A DNA stretch of 64,000 bases, taken from contig NC_011894.1 of the NCBI RefSeq assembly GCF_000022085.1, positions 1,142,501 to 1,206,500 on the forward strand, written 5' to 3'. Source of the DNA: Methylobacterium nodulans ORS 2060 (GTDB lineage Bacteria; Pseudomonadota; Alphaproteobacteria; Rhizobiales; Beijerinckiaceae). Positions 26,403 to 35,300 of this stretch are shown piece by piece (the first letter of the stretch is position 1; each line of letters starts with the position of its first letter). Position numbers and translations under genes: made by a program. The notes beneath the pieces were generated by a model. That model worked only from the letters and a program-made list of their open reading frames with translations. It ran no database searches and was not told the origin of the DNA.

Positions 26403-27155
26403 GTGCCGACCCGATCCCGCGGCAAGAGATCCCGCAGCAAGACCCGATTCTGCGCGTCGACCACGTGACGCTCCGCTTCGGCGGCCTCGTCGCCAATGCC
26501 GATATCTGCCTTGAGGTGAGGCGCGGCGAGATCCTGGGCCTCATCGGCCCGAACGGCGCCGGCAAGTCGACGCTGTTCAACCTGATCTCCGGCGCCTACC
26601 GGCCGACGAGCGGGCGCATCCTGTTCGAGGGGCGGGACATCACCGACCTTCCGGCGCCCGAGCGCTGCCGGGCGGGCATCGCCCGCACCTTCCAGGTGCC
26701 GCGCTCCTTCGACTCGATGAACGTGGTCGAGAACGTCATCGTCGGCGGCTTCGTGCGCCATCGCCGGGCCGCGGAGGCGCGGACGGCGGCGCTCGCCACC
26801 CTCGACGCGGTCGGCCTCGCCCACCGGGCGGAGGCGGTCGCGGGCGAACTCACGCCGCCCGAGAAGCGCCGGCTCGAAGTCGCCCGCGCGCTCGCCACCG
26901 AGCCGCGCCTCCTCCTCCTCGACGAGGTGCTGACCGGCCTCACCCCCAGCGAGGCCAAGGCCGGGGTCGAGCTGATCCGGCGCGTCGCCGAGCGCGGCGT
27001 GACCGTGATCATGGTCGAGCACGTCATGGAGGTGGTGATGCCCCTGGTCGACCGGGCAGTGGTGCTGCATCTCGGCCGGGTGCTGGCGGAGGGGCCGCCC
27101 ACCGAGGTCGTGCGCAACGATGCGGTCATCACCGCCTATCTGGGAGAGCGCCACC

Positions 27156-27166
<11 letters not shown>
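26399..27166 (+). CDS. livG: ABC transporter ATP-binding protein, LivG type
   Basis: ATPase of 255 residues. Walker A is GPNGAGKST and Walker B is LLLLDEVLTGL. The region usually holding LSGGQ reads ELTPPEKRRLEVARAL, a natural variation seen in LivG-like proteins. ITDLPAPERCRAGIARTFQVPRSFDSMNVVENV is characteristic of the LivG subfamily. GTG at 26399 overlaps the livM stop (GTGA). The gene's end overlaps livF by eleven bases. It energises the importer together with LivF. Confidence 0.9.
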
Positions 27167-27863
<697 letters not shown>

Positions 27864-27876
27864 TACGTATCACTGT

Positions 27877-27907
27877 TCCCTCCTCTCCCACTCGGGAGAG
27901 GGGAGGC
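27877..27907. repeat. CCTCTCCC-core hairpin between livF and pxpA
   Basis: A weaker copy of the CCCCTCTCCC / GGGAGAGGGG palindrome family sits in the 78-base gap between the transporter and the oxoprolinase genes. The preceding livF stop is followed by TGATACGTATCA-like sequence, a short palindrome in its own right. Confidence 0.6.
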
Positions 27908-27941
27908 GTGCCAATCCGTTGTCGAAACGACGGGAGATCCC

Positions 27942-28709
27942 ATGCCCTCCATCGACCTCAACTCCGATCTCGGCGAAGGCTTCGGCGACTATCGCTGCGG
28001 CGACGACGCGGCGATGCTCGCCATCGTCACCTCGGCCAATGTCGCCTGCGGCATGCATGCGGGCGATCCGCAGATCATGGCGCGCACCTTCGGGATTGCC
28101 CGCGAGCGCGGCGTTGCCGTGGGCGCGCATCCGGGCTTCCCGGACCTCTGGGGCTTCGGACGGCGCGTGCTGCCCTACACCCCGGCCGAGATCGAGCGCA
28201 TCGTCGCCTATCAGATCGGGGCCGCGCAGGCGCTCGCGACCTATGCGGGCCACCGCATCACCTACGTGAAGACCCACGGGGCGCTCGGCAACCACGCCGC
28301 CGCCCACGAGGAGGTCGCCATGGCGATCGCCCGCGCCGTGAAGGCGGTCGATCCCGGCCTGTCGCTCCTGGCCATCGCGCTCACCGCACAGGTGCGCGCG
28401 GGCGAGGCGCTCGGCCTCGACATCCACCAGGAGATCTTCGCGGATCGCGGCTACACGGAGGCCGGCCAGCTCGTCCCACGCGGCCAGCCGGGCGCCCTGA
28501 TCGAGGATCCGGAGGAGGCCGCCGGGCGCGTCCTCGCCATGGTGCAGGAGGGTGCGATCATCGCGGCCAGCGGCAGGCGCCTGCCGACGCCGATCCGCTC
28601 CATCTGCGTCCACGGCGATTCGCCGAACGCCGTCGCGACCGCCCGCGCCGTCCGCACGCGGCTCGAAGCGGCCGGCCTGACGCTCGCGCCCTTCCGGCCG
28701 GCGCCATGA
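27942..28709 (+). CDS. pxpA: 5-oxoprolinase subunit A (LamB/YcsF family)
   Basis: Subunit of the widespread bacterial ATP-dependent 5-oxoprolinase, which opens L-5-oxoproline to L-glutamate. 255 residues, the usual length. Family signatures are IDLNSDLGEGFGDYRCGDD, VTSANVACGMHAGDPQIM, VGAHPGFPDLWGFGRR, YVKTHGALGNHAA, EIFADRGYTEAGQLVPRGQPGALI and ICVHGDSPNAV. ATG at 27942, with GGGAG upstream. The stop overlaps the pxpB start (ATGA). Confidence 0.95.
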   Translation: MPSIDLNSDLGEGFGDYRCGDDAAMLAIVTSANVACGMHAGDPQIMARTFGIARERGVAVGAHPGFPDLWGFGRRVLPYTPAEIERIVAYQIGAAQALATYAGHRITYVKTHGALGNHAAAHEEVAMAIARAVKAVDPGLSLLAIALTAQVRAGEALGLDIHQEIFADRGYTEAGQLVPRGQPGALIEDPEEAAGRVLAMVQEGAIIAASGRRLPTPIRSICVHGDSPNAVATARAVRTRLEAAGLTLAPFRPAP

Positions 28710-29440
28710 CGGGGCCGCGCCTCCTTGATGCCGGCGAGGCGGCCCTGGTCGCGGAATTCGGCGACCGGGTCGACCCGGCGATCAGCGACCTCGTGCTCGC
28801 CCTCGACGACGCCCTGCGGGCCGACCCACTGGCGGGCCTGCGCGAGACGGTGCCGACCTACCGCTCGCTGATGATCCACTACGATCCCCTGGTCCTCGAC
28901 CGGGAGACGCTCGCCGCGCGGGTCCGCGCCCTGGCGGACCGGGCCGGCGAGCCCGGTCCGGGGGAAGCCCGGCATGCGGGCGCCCGCTGGATCCTGCCCT
29001 GCTGCTACGACCCGGCGCTGGCCGAGGATATCGGCGCCGTCGCGGAGGCGATCGGGCGGCCGGTGGCGGAGGTCGCCCGCCTCCATGCCGGGGCGGAGTA
29101 CCGGGTCTACATGTACGGCTTCGCGCCGGGCTTCGCGTATCTGGGCGGCCTGCCGGAGGCGCTCGCGGTCTCGCGCCGGGCGACGCCGCGCCCGCCGCAC
29201 CCCCCGAACGCCCTGATGATCGGCGGCGGCCTCGCGGCGGTCGGCAGCGTGCCGATGCCGACCGGCTGGTACGTGATCGGCCGCACCCCCGAGCGGCTCT
29301 ACGCGCCGGATCGGGAGAATCCCTTCCCGGTCTCGGTCGGCGACACCCTGCGCTTCGAGCCGGTCGATGCCGCGACCTTCGCGGATCTCGACGCGCGGGC
29401 GGCGGCGGGCGAGCGCGTCGGACGCCGGGAGGCCGCATGA
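28706..29440 (+). CDS. pxpB: 5-oxoprolinase subunit B (KipI/AHS1 family)
   Basis: Subunit of 244 residues. The C-terminal AHS1 domain contains YRVYMYGFAPGFAYLGGLPE, SRRATPRPPHPPNALMIGG and TGWYVIGRTPERLYAP, all diagnostic of KipI/PxpB. The N-terminal half (EFGDRVDPAISDLVLALDDAL, VPTYRSLMIHYDPL) also fits. ATG at 28706 overlaps the pxpA stop and the gene's stop overlaps pxpC, so all three subunits are made together. Confidence 0.95.
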   Translation: MTGPRLLDAGEAALVAEFGDRVDPAISDLVLALDDALRADPLAGLRETVPTYRSLMIHYDPLVLDRETLAARVRALADRAGEPGPGEARHAGARWILPCCYDPALAEDIGAVAEAIGRPVAEVARLHAGAEYRVYMYGFAPGFAYLGGLPEALAVSRRATPRPPHPPNALMIGGGLAAVGSVPMPTGWYVIGRTPERLYAPDRENPFPVSVGDTLRFEPVDAATFADLDARAAAGERVGRREAA

Positions 29441-30456
29441 GCATCGGCTTGCGCATCCTCGCGGCGGGCCCCGGCGCGACCCTGCAGGATGCCGGGCGGC
29501 ACGGCTACCTGCGCTACGGCTTCACGGCGGCCGGGCCGATGGACCCGCTCGCCCATGCCACCGTCAACCGCGCCCTCGACGGGCCGCTCGGCGCCACCGC
29601 GATCGAGATCTCGCTCGCCGGCATCGAGCTGACGGCGGAGGGAGCGCCGATCGGGGTGGCGCTCGCGGGCGGCGCCTTCCGTATCCGCCTCGACGGCGAG
29701 CCGGTGCCTCCCGCCGCCCTGCTGACGCTGCGGCCCGGCGCAACGCTCGCGGTCCGGGCCGGACAGGCGGGCGCATGGTGCTACCTCGCGGTCGCCGGCA
29801 CGATCGACGTCCCGCCGGTGCTCGGCTCGACCGCGACCCACACGCGCTCGGGCGTCGGCGGCCTGAACGGCCGCGCCCTGCAGGCGGGCGACCTCCTGCC
29901 GATCCGCGATGCCCGGCCGGGCCCCGAGGAGGTCCATGCCCTCCTCGCGCCCTGGCTCGACCGCAAGCCGGAGTCGATCCGCGTCGTGCTAGGTCCTCAG
30001 GACGATTTCTTCGCCGAGGACCAGATCGCGGCCTTCCTCGACGGTCCCTGGACGGTGACGCCGCGGGGCGACCGCATGGCCTGCTTCCTCGACGGGACGC
30101 CGCTCAGGCACGCCCGCGGCTACAACATCGTCTCGGACGGCATCGCCATGGGGGCGGTCCAGGTGCCGGGGGAGGGGAAGCCCATCATCCTGATGGCCGA
30201 CCGGCAATCGACCGGCGGCTATCCGAAGATCGCGACGGTGATCGGCCCCGATCTCGGACGCCTCGCCCAGGCGCAGGCCGGTATCCGCCTGCGCTTCGAG
30301 GCGGTCTCCATCGCGCAGGCGGTGGCGGCGCGGCGCGCCGAGGCCGAGGCGCTGTCCCGACCCGTTCCCCGGGAGCCCCTGGTGCGCACCGACTTCCCCT
30401 CGGAGTTCCTGCTCGGCCGCAACCTCATCGGCGGGGTGGTGGACGCGGTGGCGTGA
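29437..30456 (+). CDS. pxpC: 5-oxoprolinase subunit C (KipA/AHS2 family)
   Basis: Subunit of 339 residues of the biotin-independent 5-oxoprolinase. AHS2 features are ATLQDAGRHGYLRYGFTAAGPMDPLAHATVNR, WCYLAVAGTIDVPPVLGSTATHTRSGVGGLNGRAL, VLGPQDDFFAEDQI, DRMACFLDGTPL, VSDGIAMGAVQVPGEGKPIILMADRQSTGGYPKIATV. ATG at 29437 follows GGGAGG. Ends the transport-catabolism series. Confidence 0.95.
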   Translation: MSIGLRILAAGPGATLQDAGRHGYLRYGFTAAGPMDPLAHATVNRALDGPLGATAIEISLAGIELTAEGAPIGVALAGGAFRIRLDGEPVPPAALLTLRPGATLAVRAGQAGAWCYLAVAGTIDVPPVLGSTATHTRSGVGGLNGRALQAGDLLPIRDARPGPEEVHALLAPWLDRKPESIRVVLGPQDDFFAEDQIAAFLDGPWTVTPRGDRMACFLDGTPLRHARGYNIVSDGIAMGAVQVPGEGKPIILMADRQSTGGYPKIATVIGPDLGRLAQAQAGIRLRFEAVSIAQAVAARRAEAEALSRPVPREPLVRTDFPSEFLLGRNLIGGVVDAVA

Positions 30457-30552
30457 GCCGGCGGCAGCCCGCAGGGGAGGCATGTGCGCCGCCGCCTTGC
30501 GGCGGGGATGCGCCTCCGGCACTGGTCCGGCCACCGGCCCGAGCCCTGGGCT

Positions 30553-30599
30553 GGAGCATTTTCCGACGAAGCGGATCCCGGCTCGTCGCCGAAAAATGC
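30553..30599 (+). repeat. CTAGAGC-type palindromic intergenic repeat, copy 3
   Basis: Plus-strand copy of the family at 940-976 and 11135-11172, with edge CTGGAGCATTTTCCGACG, centre AAGCGGATCCCGG and return arm CTCGTCGCCGAAAAATGC. It occupies the spacer between pxpC and the MFS exporter gene, 27 bases before the exporter's ATG. Confidence 0.75.
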
Positions 30600-30625
30600 G
30601 GCCAACTCAAAGGCTTAAGAGCGGC

Positions 30626-31963
30626 ATGACACGCGAGGCTCACACCCAGACGACGCAGCCGGCCACGAAGATTCTCTCGCCCAAGCCCTGGACCGGGCCG
30701 GGCTTCGTCGAGTTCGTCGCCCTCACGGCCTTCGTGATGGGCCTCACCGCCGTCACGATCGACAGCTTCCTGCCGGCCTTCCCGGCGATCGCCCACGACT
30801 TTGCCATCGCCGACCCGAACCGGCCGCAGCTCCTCGTCTACGTCTACATGCTGGGCTTCGGGCTGGCGCAGATCGTCTACGGCCCGCTGTCGGATTCGGT
30901 GGGCCGCCGGCCGGCGCTGATCGGCGGCACCGCGATCTATCTCGCCGGCAGCGTGCTTGCCATGATGGCGCCGAGCTTCGAGTTCCTGCTCCTCGCCCGG
31001 GCCGTGCAGGGCATCGGCGGCGCGGCCGGCCGCATCCTCGCGGTCGCCATCGTGCGCGACCGGTTCGAGGGGCGCGACATGGCCCGCGTCATGTCCTTCT
31101 GCATGATGGTCTTCCTGATGGTGCCGATCCTCGCGCCGGCGATGGGGGGCCTGATCCTGGCGCTCGGCCATTGGCGGCTGATCTTCGGGGCGATGCTGGC
31201 GCTCGCCGTCGTGGCGCTGGCCTGGTTCGGCTGGCGGATGCCGGAGACGCTGCATCCGGCCTATCGGCGGCCCCTCGACATCCGGGCGGTGGCCGGGGGC
31301 ATCGCCACGGTGGCGGCGACCCGCGCCTCCCTGGGCTACGCGACCGCGCTCGGCCTGCTGACCGGCTGCATCATGGCCTATGTCGGCTCGGCGCAGGCGA
31401 TCTTCGACACCGGCATCTATCAGCTCGGCCGCCTGTTCCCGGTGGCGTTCGGGCTGATCGCGGGCGCGATGGGTGTGGCGACCCTCATCAACGCCCGGCT
31501 GGTGCGCCGCTTCGGCATGCGGCGCCTGTCGCACGGGGGGCTGATCGGGCTCTGCCTGATGGCCGTGGCGCAGCTCGGGCTGATGCTCGCCTTCGCGGGG
31601 CGGCCGCCGCTGCCGCTCCTGATCCTGACGCTCGCCGCCTGCCAGTTCCTGCTCAGCTTCGCGATGCCGAACTTCAACGCCATCGCCATGGAGCCGCTCG
31701 CGGCGATCGCCGGGACGGCCTCCTCGTTCATCGGCTTCTACACGACCTTGCTGGCAGCCTTCTGCGGGCTCCTGGTCGGCCAGTCCTTCGACGGCACGGT
31801 GATCCCGCTCGGCATCGGCTACTGCGCCCTGAGCGGGATCGCGCTGGCGGTCGTGGTCTGGACGGAGCGCGGCCGGCTGTTCGGCTCCGGGGCGATGGCC
31901 CGCCCGGCCCCCGGCCCGGTCGAAGGCCGGGCCGGGCGAAGCTCTTCAGCCGAGCGGCATTAA
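30626..31963 (+). CDS. MFS multidrug exporter, Bcr/CflA family
   Basis: Twelve-helix proton antiporter of 445 residues. Bcr/CflA character is shown by VTIDSFLPAFPAIAHDF in helix 1, then QLLVYVYMLGFGLAQIVYGPLSDSVGRRPALIGG (motif A) and FLLLARAVQGIGGAAGRILAVAIVRDRFEGRDMARVMSF. FLMVPILAPAMGGLILALGHWRLIFGAML (motif C region) follows. ATG at 30626. Substrate unknown; homologues export drugs or small metabolites. Confidence 0.9.
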   Translation: MTREAHTQTTQPATKILSPKPWTGPGFVEFVALTAFVMGLTAVTIDSFLPAFPAIAHDFAIADPNRPQLLVYVYMLGFGLAQIVYGPLSDSVGRRPALIGGTAIYLAGSVLAMMAPSFEFLLLARAVQGIGGAAGRILAVAIVRDRFEGRDMARVMSFCMMVFLMVPILAPAMGGLILALGHWRLIFGAMLALAVVALAWFGWRMPETLHPAYRRPLDIRAVAGGIATVAATRASLGYATALGLLTGCIMAYVGSAQAIFDTGIYQLGRLFPVAFGLIAGAMGVATLINARLVRRFGMRRLSHGGLIGLCLMAVAQLGLMLAFAGRPPLPLLILTLAACQFLLSFAMPNFNAIAMEPLAAIAGTASSFIGFYTTLLAAFCGLLVGQSFDGTVIPLGIGYCALSGIALAVVVWTERGRLFGSGAMARPAPGPVEGRAGRSSSAERH

Positions 31964-32029
31964 CCGGCCCTTGAGGCTGGACCCCGCAGGGTTGAGGCGG
32001 GCGACAGGGTACCGCGGAGGACCGGGGAC

Positions 32030-32536
32030 ATGGCAATCGAGGGGCGCAACCGCGACGGGATCCTGCTGGCGGGCCGTCTGCTGCTGGCCGCGGCTTTGCT
32101 GCCCGCCGGCATCGCGCGGGCGCTCAACCCCTCGGGCTTCGCGCTGACGCTGGCCGCCACGGGCATGCCCTATCCGCACGCGGTGGCGACCGTGTCGGTC
32201 GTCGTCACGATCTTCGGGCCGCTCGCCCTCGCGCTTGGCGTCCTGCCGCGACTCACCGGCTGGGCTCTGGCCATCCACACCCTGGTGATGGGGCTGCTCC
32301 TCCACCGCTTCTGGGACTTCGCCGGCGCGAGCGCCCTCGTCGAGCGCGAGCTGTTCCTGGCCCAGGCGGGCCTGGCAGGCGGCCTGGTGCTCGCGGCCCT
32401 GGCCGGACCGGGGGCCTGGAGCTGGCAGGGCTGGTGGCACGGGCCGCGAAGCAGCCCCGCACCCGCCCCGGCTGCGAAGAAGCGCGCCGCCCCACGCGCT
32501 CCGCGCTCCCCCAAGCCGGCCCGCGCGGCGGCCTGA
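32030..32536 (+). CDS. DoxX-family membrane protein
   Basis: Protein of 168 residues with four predicted helices. The first is RLLLAAALLPAGIARALNPSGFALTLAATGMP, in DoxX style. A helix-rich core with LALGVLPRLTGWALAIHTLVMGLLLHRFWDF follows, then a cytoplasmic alanine-proline-lysine-rich tail. ATG at 32030 with GGAGG nine bases upstream. DoxX proteins have been linked to thiol or respiratory redox roles; no partner is visible here. The stop codon TGA is the first triplet of a large repeat element. Confidence 0.82.
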   Translation: MAIEGRNRDGILLAGRLLLAAALLPAGIARALNPSGFALTLAATGMPYPHAVATVSVVVTIFGPLALALGVLPRLTGWALAIHTLVMGLLLHRFWDFAGASALVERELFLAQAGLAGGLVLAALAGPGAWSWQGWWHGPRSSPAPAPAAKKRAAPRAPRSPKPARAAA

Positions 32537-32806
32537 TACGGCTTCTGGTTGATTCCTTCCGAGACGGGTATGCGCGGGGAACCCCTCTCCCGTGCGGGAG
32601 AGGGGCAGGCGATCGAAGATCGCGCGTGAGGGTCCAGGTGGTTCAGCAAGTATCCTGAACCGTCCCGCTGCCAGCACCACGGTTGTGGGTGCTTGCTGCA
32701 CGGTCCGGGACCCTCACCCCTACCCCTCTCCCGCACGGGAGAGGGGATCCCGCGGTTCCCGCGCCCTCTTGTCTCCGAACGGATCAACCGGAAGCCGTAT
32801 GACGGA
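32535..32806. repeat. Composite inverted-repeat element, 270 bp
   Basis: The left end (TGATACGGCTTCTGGTTGAT) and right end (ATCAACCGGAAGCCGTAT) are inverted copies of each other. Inside are two CCCCTCTCCC hairpins (32582-32606 and 32724-32757) and an inverted pair GTGAGGGTCC / GGACCCTCAC. A shorter relative lies at 56468-56569. It fills most of the 314-base gap between doxX and the convergent AlgX-like gene. No open reading frame in it is supported. It resembles a mosaic of REP-like palindromes rather than a transposase-bearing element. Confidence 0.85.
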
Positions 32807-32850
32807 GGATCCGGGGAGGTTCGCCTCGGCGGCCCGGGCCCAGGCCGCCG

Positions 32851-33801
32851 TCAGGCGGCGGTCGGCTGCGGCATGCCCTTGCGCTCGCGCACGAGCCGCG
32901 CGAGGGCTGCGCGCCGGAATGTCTTCGGCGGCAGCCGCGCCAGGAACCGCTCCGCGAACTCGCTGATCACCACGTCGGGGCGGACCTCGGCCAGGTAGTC
33001 CCAGTCGATCCCGGGGGTCCACAGGAAGTGCACCTCCCGGAAGGTCTCGGCGAGGAGGCCGGTGAGCTGGCCGCTATAGACCTCCCAGCGGAAATGCGCG
33101 CAGGAATCGCCGAACACCACAAGGCGGCGCGGATCGGCCCCGGGCGCGTCGTTGCGGAACACGACGTGGGTGCCGAGATGCAGCTCGCCGATGCGGTCCT
33201 CCGCCTCAAAATCCCGCACGAGGTCGTTGGCGTAGATGCGCACCGCGTCCCGCTGCAGCGCCTGCGGAACATAGGTTTCGAAGCGCAGCGGCGTGAGCTT
33301 CTGGCCGAGATCGCCGCAGACCGGCGCTGGGGGCAGGGCCCGGCCGCTGCGCAGATCCTCCCGCGGCGCCGTTCCGAGGCGGCGGCAGATCGCCTCGTAG
33401 GCGATGAAGCAGCCGTCATGCGTCCAGTGCGTGTCGGTGCGGAAATAGAGCTCCTGCGCATCCCGCCGGGCCCGCATGGGCTCCACAAGGTCGAGATAGG
33501 CGCCCGCCGCGGCCGATCCGCGCAGCCAGCGCCGCAGCCGCTGCGCCGGCGAGGCCGCGACGTCCAGGGCAAGCCCGCCGGTCAGGTTGTCGTAGATCGT
33601 CAGCTTCTCCGGCACGACGATGTGCAGGTAGCGGATCCCGAGCCGCCGGCAGCGGTCGGCCCGCGCGATGACGACCTGCCGCCAGCGCCAGTCGTGCGCC
33701 CAGGTCCGCCACGACCGCCTGTACTGGGCGAGCACGTCGTTGTTGCCGCCGACCAGGAACAGCCAGCCGTCGCGCCCCTCATGCACCATTCCGGCTTCCA
33801 C
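32851..33801 (-). CDS. AlgX/AlgJ-like SGNH-fold protein (putative polysaccharide O-acetylation)
   Basis: Protein of 316 residues. GTG at 33801 has GGAGGG six bases upstream; ATG at 33789 is an alternative. Family segments are GRDGWLFLVGGNNDVL, YLHIVVPEKLTIYDN, LYFRTDTHWTHDGCFIAYEAI (the DTHW motif of AlgJ/AlgX) and RLVVFGDSCAHFRWEVY carrying the GDS-type serine. There is no signal peptide or membrane helix, unusual for AlgJ/AlgX. No acetyltransferase (AlgI/MBOAT) or polysaccharide genes flank it, so substrate and compartment are open. Confidence 0.75.
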   Translation of the reverse strand: MEAGMVHEGRDGWLFLVGGNNDVLAQYRRSWRTWAHDWRWRQVVIARADRCRRLGIRYLHIVVPEKLTIYDNLTGGLALDVAASPAQRLRRWLRGSAAAGAYLDLVEPMRARRDAQELYFRTDTHWTHDGCFIAYEAICRRLGTAPREDLRSGRALPPAPVCGDLGQKLTPLRFETYVPQALQRDAVRIYANDLVRDFEAEDRIGELHLGTHVVFRNDAPGADPRRLVVFGDSCAHFRWEVYSGQLTGLLAETFREVHFLWTPGIDWDYLAEVRPDVVISEFAERFLARLPPKTFRRAALARLVRERKGMPQPTAA

Positions 33802-33848
33802 GTCCGACCCTCCGCCGCGGCTCCCCCTCACGCGCTCCGGCTTCGCGG

Positions 33849-34976
33849 TCAAGGCGGGCCCACGTAGCGGCCGGTGACGTCGATGGCCACCCCGAAGACG
33901 CGAGCCTCGCCGCGGGCGGTGCGCAGGCGGTTTCCGCGGCAGGCGATCCAGCACTGGAGCCCGGCCGCATCGGTGACCCGATAGACGAGATCGAAGCCGC
34001 CCTCGCCCCGCAGCGCCTGCTCCAGCGCGTCGATCACCTGCGGCGCATGCGCCGGATCGATGCGCCGGGTCCAGGCTTCGAGCGGCCCGTCGACCGCTCC
34101 GATCAGGTCGGAGGCGCCCTCCGACCAGCGCACGATCCGGGTCGCGGGATCGATCTCGAAGACCGCGAGCCCGGCTGCCGCCACCGCGAGGCTCAAGGCT
34201 TCGTCGCGGGAGCGCAGAGCCTCCTGCGCCATCACCTGCTCGTGGATGTCCGACAGGATGCCGACCCATTCCCGGATGCTCCCGTCGAGGTTCTCGAGGG
34301 GCAGGCCACGGGCGAGCATCCAGCGGTAGCCGCCCCCGCGATGGCGGACACGGTAGGCGATCTCCAGCGGCTCGCCGGAGCGGCGGGCCTCCGCCCAGGC
34401 CGCGGCGGCGCGCTCGCGGTCGTCGGGATGGAGGGCATCGAGCCAGCCGCCGTCGCCGATCGCCGCATCGGGCTTGCCGGTGCGGGCAGTCCAGCCGGCG
34501 CTCTGGACGAGTTGCCCATCCGGGCTCGCCCGCCACTCGATCGCCGCACTCGCCTGGACGAGGGCCCGGTAACGCTGCTCGCTCTCGCGCAGGCTCGCCG
34601 CCGGGTCGAGGGCGGGACGATGCGCGGCGGCCGATGCGATCTGCGTGAAGGTCGGTTCGTAGCGCCCGAGCGGCAGGTCGATGCGCACGGTGAGCGGGCA
34701 GGCGGGATCCTCGTAGATCTGCTGGAGAACCTGCCGCAGGCGGCGCGCCTCGACCCGCACGATGGCATCGGTGGCCGGATCGAAGTTCGGCGCGCGGCCC
34801 AGCGCGTCGGTGGCGATCGTGTAGGATTTCAGCAGGCTGCCGCGACCCGCGAGGCTCTCCCCGACCACGTAAGAGAGGAAGGCCGACAGCTGCGGCGACT
34901 TCCTGAGCGGGGGCTGCTGGAGCAACTCGGCAAGGGCGTCGCGGATGGCCTCGGATCCGATCGCATCCCGTTCCAT
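33849..34976 (-). CDS. PAS-domain protein with N-terminal wHTH-like regulatory module, no kinase
   Basis: Protein of 375 residues. Residues 1-115 (LRKSPQLSAFLSYVVGESLAG, LLKSYTIATDALGR, FDPATDAIVRVEARRLRQVLQQIYED, VRIDLPLGRYEPTF) match a module usually fused to TPR or cyclase-like regions in rhizobial proteins. Two PAS domains follow, about 129-245 (with a GGGYRWMLARGLPLENLDGSIREWVGILSDI PAC segment) and 250-375 (FEIDPATRIVRWSEGASDLIG ... GVAIDVTGRYVG). No histidine-kinase, GGDEF or other output domain is present. ATG at 34976 lacks a strong ribosome binding site. Located downstream of a LuxR-type response regulator on the same strand; it may sense a signal and act through protein contacts. 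Confidence 0.75.
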   Translation of the reverse strand: MERDAIGSEAIRDALAELLQQPPLRKSPQLSAFLSYVVGESLAGRGSLLKSYTIATDALGRAPNFDPATDAIVRVEARRLRQVLQQIYEDPACPLTVRIDLPLGRYEPTFTQIASAAAHRPALDPAASLRESEQRYRALVQASAAIEWRASPDGQLVQSAGWTARTGKPDAAIGDGGWLDALHPDDRERAAAAWAEARRSGEPLEIAYRVRHRGGGYRWMLARGLPLENLDGSIREWVGILSDIHEQVMAQEALRSRDEALSLAVAAAGLAVFEIDPATRIVRWSEGASDLIGAVDGPLEAWTRRIDPAHAPQVIDALEQALRGEGGFDLVYRVTDAAGLQCWIACRGNRLRTARGEARVFGVAIDVTGRYVGPP

Positions 34977-35300
34977 CGCGGGGATCTGGTGCTTTCGTCG
35001 TGGAGGGAGCCGCCAGGCGGGCGCGGCGCCCGGCCCGGTCGCGGCGGACCGGGCCTGTCTCCTTTGTCCCATGCACCGACCGGCGGGACAATCGGAATGA
35101 TGCAGGTCAAAGTTGCGATGTGACGGAGCACACAGTTGTGGGCGACGCCTCCCGCCCGGCGGAGCGCATCGGCGCGAATCCGACTTCGACCGATCGGATG
35201 TCCGGAGGGAAATCCGGTGCCGGAAACAGGGTGTCCGCTTCCTCTGCACGGACTCCAAGAGGCGCCGGACAAGAGGCGCCGGACCGTCCGCCGGAAGCGG
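34977..35300. other. 324-base spacer between response regulator and PAS gene
   Basis: No open reading frame here has support. There is a 14-base tandem duplication (AAGAGGCGCCGGAC, twice near 35256-35283) and some GC-rich dyads. Promoter and leader of the PAS gene presumably lie here; I cannot point to specific elements. Confidence 0.4.

Noticed and set aside
30482..30625. N-terminal extension of the MFS exporter reading LEHFPTKRIP
   Set aside because: These codons lie in a palindromic repeat whose translation recurs in other spacers (for example HFPTKW near 940 and 11150), so they are not part of the protein.
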